NCBI GenBank assembly: GCA_016650415.1
Contig: JAENVU010000027.1
Coordinates: 1-26,628, forward strand
Direction: 5' to 3'
DNA from: Acidimicrobiia bacterium
GTDB taxonomy: Bacteria > Actinomycetota > Acidimicrobiia > IMCC26256 > JAENVU01
Length of the DNA stretch: 26,628 nt
The notes under the pieces are model-generated. The model worked only from the letters and a program-made list of their open reading frames with translations. It had not been told where the DNA came from and searched no databases. Numbering within the stretch: position 1 is the stretch's first letter; each line of letters opens with the position of its first letter. Shown one piece after another: positions 20,743 to 26,628 of this stretch. Both the position numbers and the translations under genes were made by a program.

Positions 20743-22092
20743 TCAGACGGTGAGGCGCTTGCGGCGATACCGACTCGGTCGGCTCGTGGCCGTCGACCCA
20801 CCGTCCGGACCGCCTTCGAACAGGCCGAGCTTGGCAAAGTTGTAGCCGAGCACCTGGGTGCTGTCCGCGCGCAACCACGTCTCGAGCACCGTCGCGTAGA
20901 CCGACCGGAAATCGATGTGGTGCTTCAGGTTGCCGTATCGATCCAGGTCGGTCGTGCGTGAGGGATTGCCGTAGACACCGCCCTTGACCTTCGATCCCAC
21001 CACGAAGAGCGGAGCCGCGGTCCCGTGATCGGTGCCGAGGTCGTCGTTGCGTTCCGGCCGGCGCCCGAACTCGGAGAAGGTCATGACGGTCACACGCGAC
21101 CGCCAGGCCGGTGACAGCGTGGTGAAGAACGCGTCGAGCGCGCCGTCGATCTCGGACAACCGGTTCGCGTGGTCGCCGCTCTGGCCGGAGTGAGTGTCGA
21201 ACCCACCGATACTGGTACTGAAGACTCGGATGCCGAGGTTGGTGTTGATCAGCTTCGCGGCCAGCGTCAGTTGTCGTCCCAGGTGCGAGTCGGGAAAGGT
21301 GCCTTGGTACGCGGGCTGGATGCGCTGAGTGAGTTCCAAGGTGTTGTGCTCCACCTGGGCCACCATGTCGCCCCATTGGCCGATACCGGTCGCGCCGCCG
21401 GAGAACGCGCCGATGGCATCGAACATCCGCGCGTCGCTGGGGTCGCGCCGATCGAGGCCGAAGGCACCACCGATGTTCTGGGGGAGACCCGACGCGCGGG
21501 CCACCGATCCGACCATGTGCAGCGGCACCGACGTCCCGATCACCGCGCCGTAGAGGCTTTCGGTCGCCGCGTTCGGCAAACCGTCGAGATAGCGACCCAA
21601 CCACCCCGTGGGTCCGCCGGGCTGCGCGCCACCGCCCCAGCCGTTCATCCAGATTCCCATCGACGTGAAGTGACTGAGGTCGGGGTTCGCGTAGCCGACA
21701 CCCTGCACGACGGCAACGTCGCCCTGATCGAACCGCGCCTTGAGTTTCACCAACGCGGGATGCAGCCCGACGCCCGCGGCAATCGGCAGCGCCGAGGCGG
21801 CCGGAATCGCCAGACCCGGCCGCAGTTGGTAGTAGCGGGATTCGCCGGTCGGGACCACGGTGTTGAGTCCGTCGTTGCCGCCCTCCATCATGATCATGAC
21901 GAGGATGCCGTCACCGGCCCCGACGGGTGGTGCCGCGAAGGCATCCAGGTTTGAGATCATCGTTCCGATCGATGCCGCGCCCGCACCGGCACCCGCGAGT
22001 TGCAGGAAGCGGCGGCGGCTCAGACCCCCCGGCAACGGGGCCGGCCGGGAGAGGCGGGCAAGGGCGAGGTCGTCGAACTCATCGGCGTTCAC
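20743..22092 (-). CDS. DUF1501 Tat-exported protein
   Basis: A 449-residue member of the DUF1501 family, which has an alkaline-phosphatase/sulfatase-like fold and no settled function. The N-terminus carries a twin-arginine signal: SRRRFLQLAG (25-34), a hydrophobic stretch (LAGAGAGAASIGTMISNL) and a likely cut after AFA near 53, so it is exported folded. Family motifs include MMEGGNDGLNTVVP, a SHFTSMGIWMNG segment, GGFDTHSGQ, TFSEFGRRPERN and DHGTAAPLFVVG. GTG 22092 is preceded at 6 nt by GAGGAG; the frame extends to 22119 but would overlap the upstream gene. It follows the DUF1800 gene by 10 nt, a pairing seen widely in bacteria. Confidence 0.9.
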   Translation of the reverse strand: MNADEFDDLALARLSRPAPLPGGLSRRRFLQLAGAGAGAASIGTMISNLDAFAAPPVGAGDGILVMIMMEGGNDGLNTVVPTGESRYYQLRPGLAIPAASALPIAAGVGLHPALVKLKARFDQGDVAVVQGVGYANPDLSHFTSMGIWMNGWGGGAQPGGPTGWLGRYLDGLPNAATESLYGAVIGTSVPLHMVGSVARASGLPQNIGGAFGLDRRDPSDARMFDAIGAFSGGATGIGQWGDMVAQVEHNTLELTQRIQPAYQGTFPDSHLGRQLTLAAKLINTNLGIRVFSTSIGGFDTHSGQSGDHANRLSEIDGALDAFFTTLSPAWRSRVTVMTFSEFGRRPERNDDLGTDHGTAAPLFVVGSKVKGGVYGNPSRTTDLDRYGNLKHHIDFRSVYATVLETWLRADSTQVLGYNFAKLGLFEGGPDGGSTATSRPSRYRRKRLTV

Positions 22093-22102
22093 GGTCGACT
22101 CC

Positions 22103-23461
22103 TCATGCGAGCAACACATCCGGGGTGAGCATGGTCATGGTGGTGAGATTGATCGCGGCCCAGTCCCGCCAGGAATAGGTGGGCGCGCCCTCGCTCCCGC
22201 GTTGGGTCGTGAGCCAGTTGATCAAGACGCTCCGGACCCACGGCGACACCGAGTTCGTCGCGGGGTCGCGTCCGAAGCGGGTGAGTGCGAGATCGACCGC
22301 TTGTGCCGCCGACATCACGTATTGGTTCTGTGCGGTGCGGGTCGTGATCTCCATGAGGAAGCCCGCCTCGTGCGCCTTCCAGGTGATGTTGCGGGCAAAG
22401 CCGGCCCGCGCCCACAGCGCGGTGCTGTTCAGCCAGTAGGCATTGTTCTTCCACCCCGCGACGTTGGGCGGTTCGAACAGCTGCTGACCCATGTCTTCCA
22501 TCCACCACTGGGGGTTCGTCTCCCGCGCGGTCATCCCCGTGGCGCGCAGACAGGCGACGATCCACTCGACGGGGCCGCGTACCAATCCCTGCCGGGCGGC
22601 GTTCGAATAGAACTCGGGGGCGAGGAACATCGTGCGCAGGAGCGCACTGATGTCGAGATTCGAGTTGACGAATGCAGTGGTCAGGGTGTCGAGCAGCGCA
22701 CTCGACGGGTTCGGGTAGGCGAAGAAGGTCCAGAGCTTCTTCGCAATGAAGCGAGCCGCGATCGATCGCTGGGGTTCGACCGTCAGGATCCGGGTGATGA
22801 TCTCGGGCCCGTCCCAGTTCTTCGTTTCTCCCATGAACGGCTTCGGATCGGTGTCGTGACGGTTCGGGTAGAAGCGGTAGATCCGGGGTTCGGCGCCGTA
22901 GTCGACGTTGTGACCGGTCCAGGCGCGGGCCGCGGAGACGACGTCGGCCTGCGTGTACTGGTTCACCCCCAGCGTGAACAGCTCCATCAGTTCCCGAGCG
23001 AAGTTCTCGTTGGGCGCGCCCTTCTCGTTGGGGTCGTTGTCGAGGTAGATCAGCATCGCGACCTGGACCGACATCTGCTGCACGAGCGTCTCGAAACTCC
23101 CGAGGCCCGCGGTACGGAACAGGCGGTTCTGGTCGTACATGTCGATCGCCCGCCCGACCTTGCTCACCTGGGTCGCGAAGTGCCCGTGCCAGAAGAAGGC
23201 CAGCTTCTCCTGCAAGGGGCGAGGCACCGTGGCCATACGGTCGAGCCACCACTGCGTGAGGTCGACCATCTTCTGCCAGTCACCGACGTTCGCATCGGTG
23301 AGGCTGGCCGGCGGCGTATCGACCGGGTTGGGACTCACGTCGAGCACGGTGTCGACGATCGCGGGCAGGTCGAGCGGGGTCAGCGCGCCGATCTCGGCTG
23401 CGGTGGCCTCGAATCCCACTCTGCGCAGCAGATGGGCAACATCGCTCGCGGGAGTGGGCAG
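22103..23461 (-). CDS. DUF1800 protein (probable CTG start)
   Basis: A 452-residue DUF1800 family protein of unknown biochemical function, usually found beside DUF1501 genes. Hallmarks are DVAHLLRRVGFEAT (7-20), KLAFFWHGHFATQVSK (86-101), IYLDNDPNEKGAPNENFARE, LMELFTLG and the later VRGPVEWIVA. The frame is open to 24523, but only the part after 23461 resembles the family. The start looks like CTG 23461, because AAAGGAGGA ends 4 nt before it and the family N-terminus begins there. TTG 23488 is the nearest standard start but would place the ribosome site inside the gene. An imperfect box TATGTC (23492-23497, reverse) lies 30 nt upstream. No signal peptide follows the CTG, unlike its DUF1501 partner. 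Confidence 0.87.
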   Translation of the reverse strand: MPTPASDVAHLLRRVGFEATAAEIGALTPLDLPAIVDTVLDVSPNPVDTPPASLTDANVGDWQKMVDLTQWWLDRMATVPRPLQEKLAFFWHGHFATQVSKVGRAIDMYDQNRLFRTAGLGSFETLVQQMSVQVAMLIYLDNDPNEKGAPNENFARELMELFTLGVNQYTQADVVSAARAWTGHNVDYGAEPRIYRFYPNRHDTDPKPFMGETKNWDGPEIITRILTVEPQRSIAARFIAKKLWTFFAYPNPSSALLDTLTTAFVNSNLDISALLRTMFLAPEFYSNAARQGLVRGPVEWIVACLRATGMTARETNPQWWMEDMGQQLFEPPNVAGWKNNAYWLNSTALWARAGFARNITWKAHEAGFLMEITTRTAQNQYVMSAAQAVDLALTRFGRDPATNSVSPWVRSVLINWLTTQRGSEGAPTYSWRDWAAINLTTMTMLTPDVLLA

Positions 23462-23465
23462 AGGG

Positions 23466-23474
23466 TCCTCCTTT
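23466..23474 (-). promoter_or_regulatory. Strong ribosome binding site before CTG
   Basis: The reverse strand reads AAAGGAGGA here, close to a full match to the anti-Shine-Dalgarno, 4 nt before CTG 23461. No ATG, GTG or TTG lies at a usable distance downstream in frame. Confidence 0.6.
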
Positions 23475-23553
23475 CGACAGTCCGGCAAATGGACATATCG
23501 ACGCCAACTCCCAAAGTTCTTGAATCGGACTCCGGCCGAGTCGGGTGACGCGC

Positions 23554-25107
23554 TCAGACCTCGGAGGGACTCACGTCGTCGAGGGCACGGCCCGAAGATT
23601 CCGGGAGCCGGGGGAGGAGGAACACCGCGGCGAAGACCGGTGCGATACCCAACACGGCGATGGCCACACCGAGACCACCGAACCGATCCGACAGGAAACC
23701 CGCCAGGAGCAAGCCGGTCGCAGAACCCAGTACCGACATGATCAGCAGGAGTGAGTTGGCAGTGCCCCGCGCCTCGGTCGGGAACAGCTCGGCATCCATC
23801 GTTCCGACCGACAACGTTCCCGACGCGCCGGCGACGACCGCCAGCCCCGAGAAGATCCAGAGCAGCGCGCCGGAACTGACGAAGAACGCCATCGTCAACA
23901 CCGAACCCACCAGCAGGCCGACGATGGCAACGGGTCGCCGGCCTCGCGATTCGGAGAGTCGACCGGCGAGCAGGATCCCGATCAGCCCCGGTACGCCGTT
24001 GGTGATGCCTCGCAGGCCCGCGATCTGACCGTTGGAGAAGCCTCGCTCGTCGCTGAGGAAACGGTTCGTGAACCCCGCGGATGGTGCGCTGAAGACGTTC
24101 GAGAGAAATCCCACTGCCGCGAGGAGCAGGAGCCGCGGTCCGTACCGACGGTCGACGACCTCTCGGAATCTGCCTCGCTCCGACGTCCGGGCAGCCAGCC
24201 TCGTGAACCGTTGGGTCTCGCGCAGCCTCCGCGAAATCGCCGGGACCAACACGACGCTGATGGCGCTCACGCCGAAGACCGCTCTCCAGAACTCGGGAGC
24301 GACGTCGGCCAACGGGAGGAGCACGACCGAGACGGCGTACCCCGCGCCCGACGCCAAGGCCAACATCGACACGGCGAATGCCCGGGCACCCTCGGGCGCC
24401 TCTTCGACGACTGCGATACCACCGACGACGAACGCGGTGTTCACTCCCGCCCGCACGAAGATCTGCCCCAGGGTGAAGACCTCGAAGTTCGGTGCGATCG
24501 CGGAGACGGCGTTGCCGGCGCACAGCGCCACGAGCGCCACCAGGAGAATCCGGCGCCGGCCGACCCGGTCGGCCAACACCCCGGCGCCGAGCGCCACCAA
24601 CGCACCCAACCTGGTGATCGCCAACGCCTCACCCAACCCCCCGTTCGAGATGTGGAACGTCTTGGCCACCGGGTCGCTCAGCTGGCCGAACAATGCGGCG
24701 GCAAAGGCCGTCAGCAGCCCGGCGAATGCGACCGTCGCGATCAACGTTGCGGCGTCGGAACCGAAGTGACCGGGCGTCGCGAAGGGGTGGGAACCGAGTG
24801 GTTCCGGGGCATCGTCACCCGCCGCGACGCTCTCGATCGCCGACGCACACCAGCGCAACGAGCGGCGCAGCTCCCATCGGAAGATCAGGCCGAAGAACCA
24901 TTGGAAGAAGGGAAGGAAGGTGTCGTTCGTCGCTTCGAGGGTCACGACGGAGTCCGTGCCGTCGTCCACCACCAGCGCGGTCAGGCGTGACTGGCTCGCG
25001 CCGGGGAGCGCACCCGTGAGCTCGGCGTCGAGTCCGAGGGCGCTCCGAGCGATCTCGCGAGCACGATCGGCGTCCACCGGAAGATGGATTCGCTCGGACC
25101 TGCGCAC
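23554..25107 (-). CDS. MFS transporter with N-terminal extra domain
   Basis: A 517-residue major facilitator protein. About 12 hydrophobic segments run from residue 120 to 505. The loop motif GVLADRVGRRRILLV after the second segment and AGRLSESRGRRPVAIVG in the second half are the standard MFS motif A pair. The substrate is unknown. Ahead of the first membrane segment is a soluble stretch of about 115 residues, with LPVDADRAREIARSALGL, a strand-like VVTLEATNDT and an aromatic helix FLPFFQWFFGLIFRW; this is not part of the MFS fold and may be START/SRPBCC-like, though this is a guess from pattern only. GTG 25107 is 8 nt after a TANNNT box. It is divergent from bcp and 92 nt upstream of the DUF1800 gene. 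Confidence 0.88.
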   Translation of the reverse strand: MRRSERIHLPVDADRAREIARSALGLDAELTGALPGASQSRLTALVVDDGTDSVVTLEATNDTFLPFFQWFFGLIFRWELRRSLRWCASAIESVAAGDDAPEPLGSHPFATPGHFGSDAATLIATVAFAGLLTAFAAALFGQLSDPVAKTFHISNGGLGEALAITRLGALVALGAGVLADRVGRRRILLVALVALCAGNAVSAIAPNFEVFTLGQIFVRAGVNTAFVVGGIAVVEEAPEGARAFAVSMLALASGAGYAVSVVLLPLADVAPEFWRAVFGVSAISVVLVPAISRRLRETQRFTRLAARTSERGRFREVVDRRYGPRLLLLAAVGFLSNVFSAPSAGFTNRFLSDERGFSNGQIAGLRGITNGVPGLIGILLAGRLSESRGRRPVAIVGLLVGSVLTMAFFVSSGALLWIFSGLAVVAGASGTLSVGTMDAELFPTEARGTANSLLLIMSVLGSATGLLLAGFLSDRFGGLGVAIAVLGIAPVFAAVFLLPRLPESSGRALDDVSPSEV

Positions 25108-25115
25108 GACGCGGC

Positions 25116-25121
25116 ATGCTA
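25116..25121 (-). promoter_or_regulatory. MFS -10 box (leaderless)
   Basis: On the reverse strand TAGCAT lies 8 nt before GTG 25107, and no Shine-Dalgarno is visible. The box includes part of the palindrome GCATGC (25114-25119). Confidence 0.45.
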
Positions 25122-25160
25122 CGGGTCGTCCCGTCGACCCCGATGCACCGGAGACCCCTC

Positions 25161-25625
25161 ATGGCACAGCTGGAAGTTGGAGACCGCGCCCCCGCGTTCA
25201 CCCTCGTCGATCAGTCCGGCACCAAGGTGAAGCTCAGCGACTTCAAGGGCAAGAAGGTGATCGTGTACTTCTACCCGAAGGCCGACACCCCCGGGTGCAC
25301 GACCCAGAGCTGCGAACTCCGCGACCATCGCAAGGAACTCACGAAACTCGGCGCCGAGGTCCTGGTCATCAGCCCGGATGCTCCGGCCAAGCAGGCGAAG
25401 TTCGACACGAAGTACAAACTCGGGTTCCCGCTGCTCGCCGACGAGGAACATGTCGTGGCCGAGAAGTACGGCGCGTGGGGCGAGAAGTCGATGTACGGAC
25501 GGAAGTACATGGGCATCATCCGGTCCGCGTTCGTGATCGACGAGAAGGGCAAGATCGCCGGCGCCTTCTACAAAGTCAGCCCCAAGGACACCGTGCCGAA
25601 GTGCAAGGCCGTCCTCGAGGCCTGA
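25161..25625 (+). CDS. bcp: Thioredoxin-dependent peroxiredoxin Bcp/PrxQ
   Basis: An atypical 2-Cys peroxiredoxin of 154 residues that reduces hydrogen peroxide and organic hydroperoxides using thioredoxin. The peroxidatic Cys46 and resolving Cys51 lie in DTPGCTTQSCELRD with the five-residue spacing of the PrxQ alpha-2 type. VYFYPKADTPGC, LLADEEHVVAEKYGAWGEK and RSAFVIDEKGKI are typical. The N-terminus LEVGDRAPAFTLVDQSG starts directly after ATG 25161, which has GGAG 7 nt upstream; the frame opens at 25116, but that part is not Prx-like. It is cytoplasmic and stands alone, divergent from the MFS gene. Confidence 0.95.
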   Translation: MAQLEVGDRAPAFTLVDQSGTKVKLSDFKGKKVIVYFYPKADTPGCTTQSCELRDHRKELTKLGAEVLVISPDAPAKQAKFDTKYKLGFPLLADEEHVVAEKYGAWGEKSMYGRKYMGIIRSAFVIDEKGKIAGAFYKVSPKDTVPKCKAVLEA

Positions 25626-25644
25626 AGCCGGGTCACGCAGGCAA

Positions 25645-25667
25645 CCGAGACCGGGGAGTCCCCTCGG
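25645..25667 (+). terminator. Candidate hairpin after bcp
   Basis: CCGA-GACC-GGGG-AGT-CCCC-TCGG can fold with two 4-bp stems and a 4-nt bulge, 20 nt after the bcp stop. There is no T-run after it, so it is only a weak terminator candidate. Confidence 0.3.
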
Positions 25668-25689
25668 GCAACGTTCAGGTCGGTGTCGT

Positions 25690-25695
25690 TAGGTT
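25690..25695 (+). promoter_or_regulatory. -10 box of the ABM-like gene
   Basis: TAGGTT lies 30 nt before GTG 25726, the same spacing as for the membrane protein at 13523. The leader contains GAGGAG at 25714-25719. Confidence 0.45.
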
Positions 25696-25725
25696 CCCTC
25701 GCGACCCCAACGTGAGGAGCAACCC

Positions 25726-26013
25726 GTGGCGTATCTGATCACCCACTTCTTCGAAGGTGGCACCGCCGACCAGTATCAAGCGGTCATCGGCGCCGCTCAT
25801 CCGGCCGACGGCTCGCTGCCCGCCGGCCAGACCTACCACGCGGCCGGCCCGACCGAAGGCGGTTGGCTCGTCGTGGCGGTGTGGGACTCGCGCGAGGTGT
25901 GCGACTCGTTCGTTCACGACACGCTGATTCCCACGCTCCAGAAGACCGAGGACGGTTTCGCGGGCCCGCCCGAGGAACGTTCTTCCGAGGTCGCGAATCT
26001 CGTCGTCGGTTGA
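25726..26013 (+). CDS. Small dimeric alpha/beta-barrel (ABM-like) protein
   Basis: A 95-residue protein with the look of the ferredoxin-like ABM/EthD fold: a first strand AYLITHFFEGG, a helix TADQYQAVIGAAHP, then HAAGPTEGGWLVVAVWDS as two strands, and a helix SREVCDSFVHDTLIPTLQ. Such proteins dimerise and may be small-molecule monooxygenases or merely binding proteins; no active-site set can be assigned. GTG 25726 has GAGGAG 6 nt upstream. It is monocistronic, between bcp and the convergent acyl carrier protein. Confidence 0.78.
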   Translation: MAYLITHFFEGGTADQYQAVIGAAHPADGSLPAGQTYHAAGPTEGGWLVVAVWDSREVCDSFVHDTLIPTLQKTEDGFAGPPEERSSEVANLVVG

Positions 26014-26030
26014 CCATCGGCACCTTCAGC

Positions 26031-26058
26031 GCCGTCGGGGCCCCGCCATCCCGGCGGC
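26031..26058. terminator. Hairpin between ABM-like gene and acpP
   Basis: GCCGTCGGG (26031-26039) pairs with CCCGGCGGC (26050-26058) over 9 bp with one G-U pair and a 10-nt loop, centred between two convergent stops. No T-run is present on either side. It could serve both genes. Confidence 0.45.
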
Positions 26059-26066
26059 CGTGAGGG

Positions 26067-26318
26067 TTACCGAGCCGCTGACAGCTTGGCCAGCAGGAGA
26101 TCCACCGCACCGCCGACGGTGACGACGCCGTTGAGGTCCTCTTCGGGAATCGAGACTTCGAACCGTTCCTCGAGGCCCATCACGAGTTCGACGAGGTCGA
26201 GCGAATCGGCGTCGAGGTCTTCGGCGAAACGGGCCGCCTCGACCACGGCGTCGGGAGAGACTTCGAGAACCTCGACCGCGACTTCGCAGATTGCAGTCAG
26301 CGCGTCGGCACGCTCCAT
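26067..26318 (-). CDS. acpP: Acyl carrier protein
   Basis: An 83-residue acyl carrier protein. The phosphopantetheine site Ser39 lies in DLDADSLDLVELVM, and EERFEVSIPEEDL continues the classical helix 2-3 region. The acidic composition is typical. It probably serves type II fatty acid synthesis, but no fab gene lies beside it in the window, so a specialised carrier is possible. ATG 26318 is preceded by AAGGAG at a long 10-nt spacing; a stop codon lies in frame immediately upstream, so the start is certain. Its stop faces the ABM-like gene. Confidence 0.93.
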   Translation of the reverse strand: MERADALTAICEVAVEVLEVSPDAVVEAARFAEDLDADSLDLVELVMGLEERFEVSIPEEDLNGVVTVGGAVDLLLAKLSAAR

Positions 26319-26354
26319 CCAACATCAGCTCCTTCGGACCCCAAAAACGATCGA

Positions 26355-26366
26355 GTAACGCGTCAC
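26355..26366. promoter_or_regulatory. Imperfect palindrome upstream of acpP
   Basis: GTAACGCGTCAC is a 12-bp inverted repeat with one mismatched pair, about 37 nt upstream of the acpP start, in the 102-nt gap 26319-26420. It could be an operator over the promoter, which is not otherwise recognisable here. Confidence 0.25.
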
Positions 26367-26420
26367 GTTGTAGCCGAACGTCCGGCTCGGGCCGTCGATC
26401 CTCGACGAAACCGATTCCGC

Positions 26421-26628
26421 CTACTCCGCAGTCGCGTCGGGCGAACTCCCGGAGTCAGCGTGGTCCGAGGCACGATCGGCATCGGTATCGGCGTCGGTGT
26501 CGGGATCCTCGCCCAGGAGGAGCCGGGTCTCGAGGTCGACCGGGAGCGGGCCGTCATCGGGCTTCCCGTTGCGCGGGATCAACACGATTGCGAGCACTGC
26601 CAGCAATGCGACGATACCGAGCAACACC
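26421..26628 (-). CDS. C-terminus of unknown membrane-anchored protein (truncated)
   Basis: Only the last 68 or so residues are in the window. They hold a hydrophobic segment LLGIVALLAVLAIVLI, then RNGKPDDGPLPVDLETRLLLG and a low-complexity acidic tail with an Asp/Ala/Thr repeat (EDPDTDADTDADRASDHAD). The GTG at 26627 may be the start of a small single-pass protein or an internal codon of a longer gene; the edge hides which. No family is recognised. Its stop is 102 nt upstream of acpP on the same strand. Confidence 0.55.
   Translation of the reverse strand, partial: VLLGIVALLAVLAIVLIPRNGKPDDGPLPVDLETRLLLGEDPDTDADTDADRASDHADSGSSPDATAE

Noticed and set aside
21860..23548. Forward open frame of 562 codons opposite the DUF1800 and DUF1501 genes
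   Set aside because: The composition is low-information (Arg/Pro/Gly-rich) and both reverse-strand genes have clear family motifs and ribosome sites.
22103..24523. An 806-codon frame ending in the DUF1800 gene
   Set aside because: Everything upstream of about 23488 is antisense-like or out-of-frame overlap with the MFS gene; the family sequence starts at 23461.
1..26628. CRISPR arrays, tRNA genes, insertion sequences or prophage
   Set aside because: No spaced direct repeats, cloverleaf-like sequence, transposase, integrase or terminal inverted repeats were seen; the region looks like stable chromosomal DNA.

Overview
The window is GC-rich, densely coded actinobacterial chromosome. It was most likely taken from an acidimicrobial lineage (Ilumatobacter-like), judged from the his/trp linkage, actinobacterial-type starts and protein style; the taxonomy is inference, because no rRNA or other marker is present. 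I see no tRNA, rRNA, CRISPR array, insertion sequence, integrase or phage gene, and no gene-free stretch over 300 bases.

Layout. 1-1820: the 3' part of nth (endonuclease III), overlapping an Eis-like GNAT acetyltransferase. 1817-2032: a small unknown reverse gene. 2117-5815: hisD-hisC-hisB-hisA, tightly packed, without hisH or hisF. 5817-10797: a mixed block of alpha/beta hydrolase, universal stress protein, double-hotdog thioesterase, short-chain dehydrogenase and prolyl oligopeptidase. 10844-13448: hisI-trpE-ygfZ, overlapping or nearly so. 13523-15454: an unknown membrane protein and a GH1 beta-glucosidase. 15480-20718: trpC, trpB2, trpF, trpB, trpA and a small HIT-like gene overlapping the end of trpA. 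20743-25107 (reverse): a DUF1501 Tat-exported protein, a DUF1800 protein and an MFS transporter with an extra N-terminal domain. 25161-26628: peroxiredoxin Bcp, a small ABM-like protein, an acyl carrier protein, and the C-terminus of an unknown membrane-anchored protein.

How the genes work together. The core is a split his-trp supercluster. Mycobacteria carry hisDCBHA-impA-hisF-hisI-...-trpE-...-trpCBA in one run. Here the same backbone order (hisDCBA ... hisI-trpE ... trpC ... trpBA) is kept, but unrelated genes are inserted, hisH and hisF are gone from the run, a second trpB (trpB2) is added, and a stand-alone trpF is present. HisA therefore need not be the bifunctional PriA of many Actinobacteria.

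Regulatory pattern. Most transcription-unit starts have a TANNNT box at one of two distances from the start codon. In one class the box lies 6-9 nt upstream with no Shine-Dalgarno, which predicts leaderless or nearly leaderless mRNA (hisD, hydrolase, thioesterase, hisI, GH1, trpC, trpF, MFS). In the other it lies about 28-31 nt upstream, followed by a GGAG-type site (membrane protein, trpB, ABM-like, and with caveats usp and the DUF1800 gene). Used as a ruler, this pattern suggests non-standard start codons in usp (ATC) and the DUF1800 gene (CTG); hisA also lacks a standard start at its conserved N-terminus.
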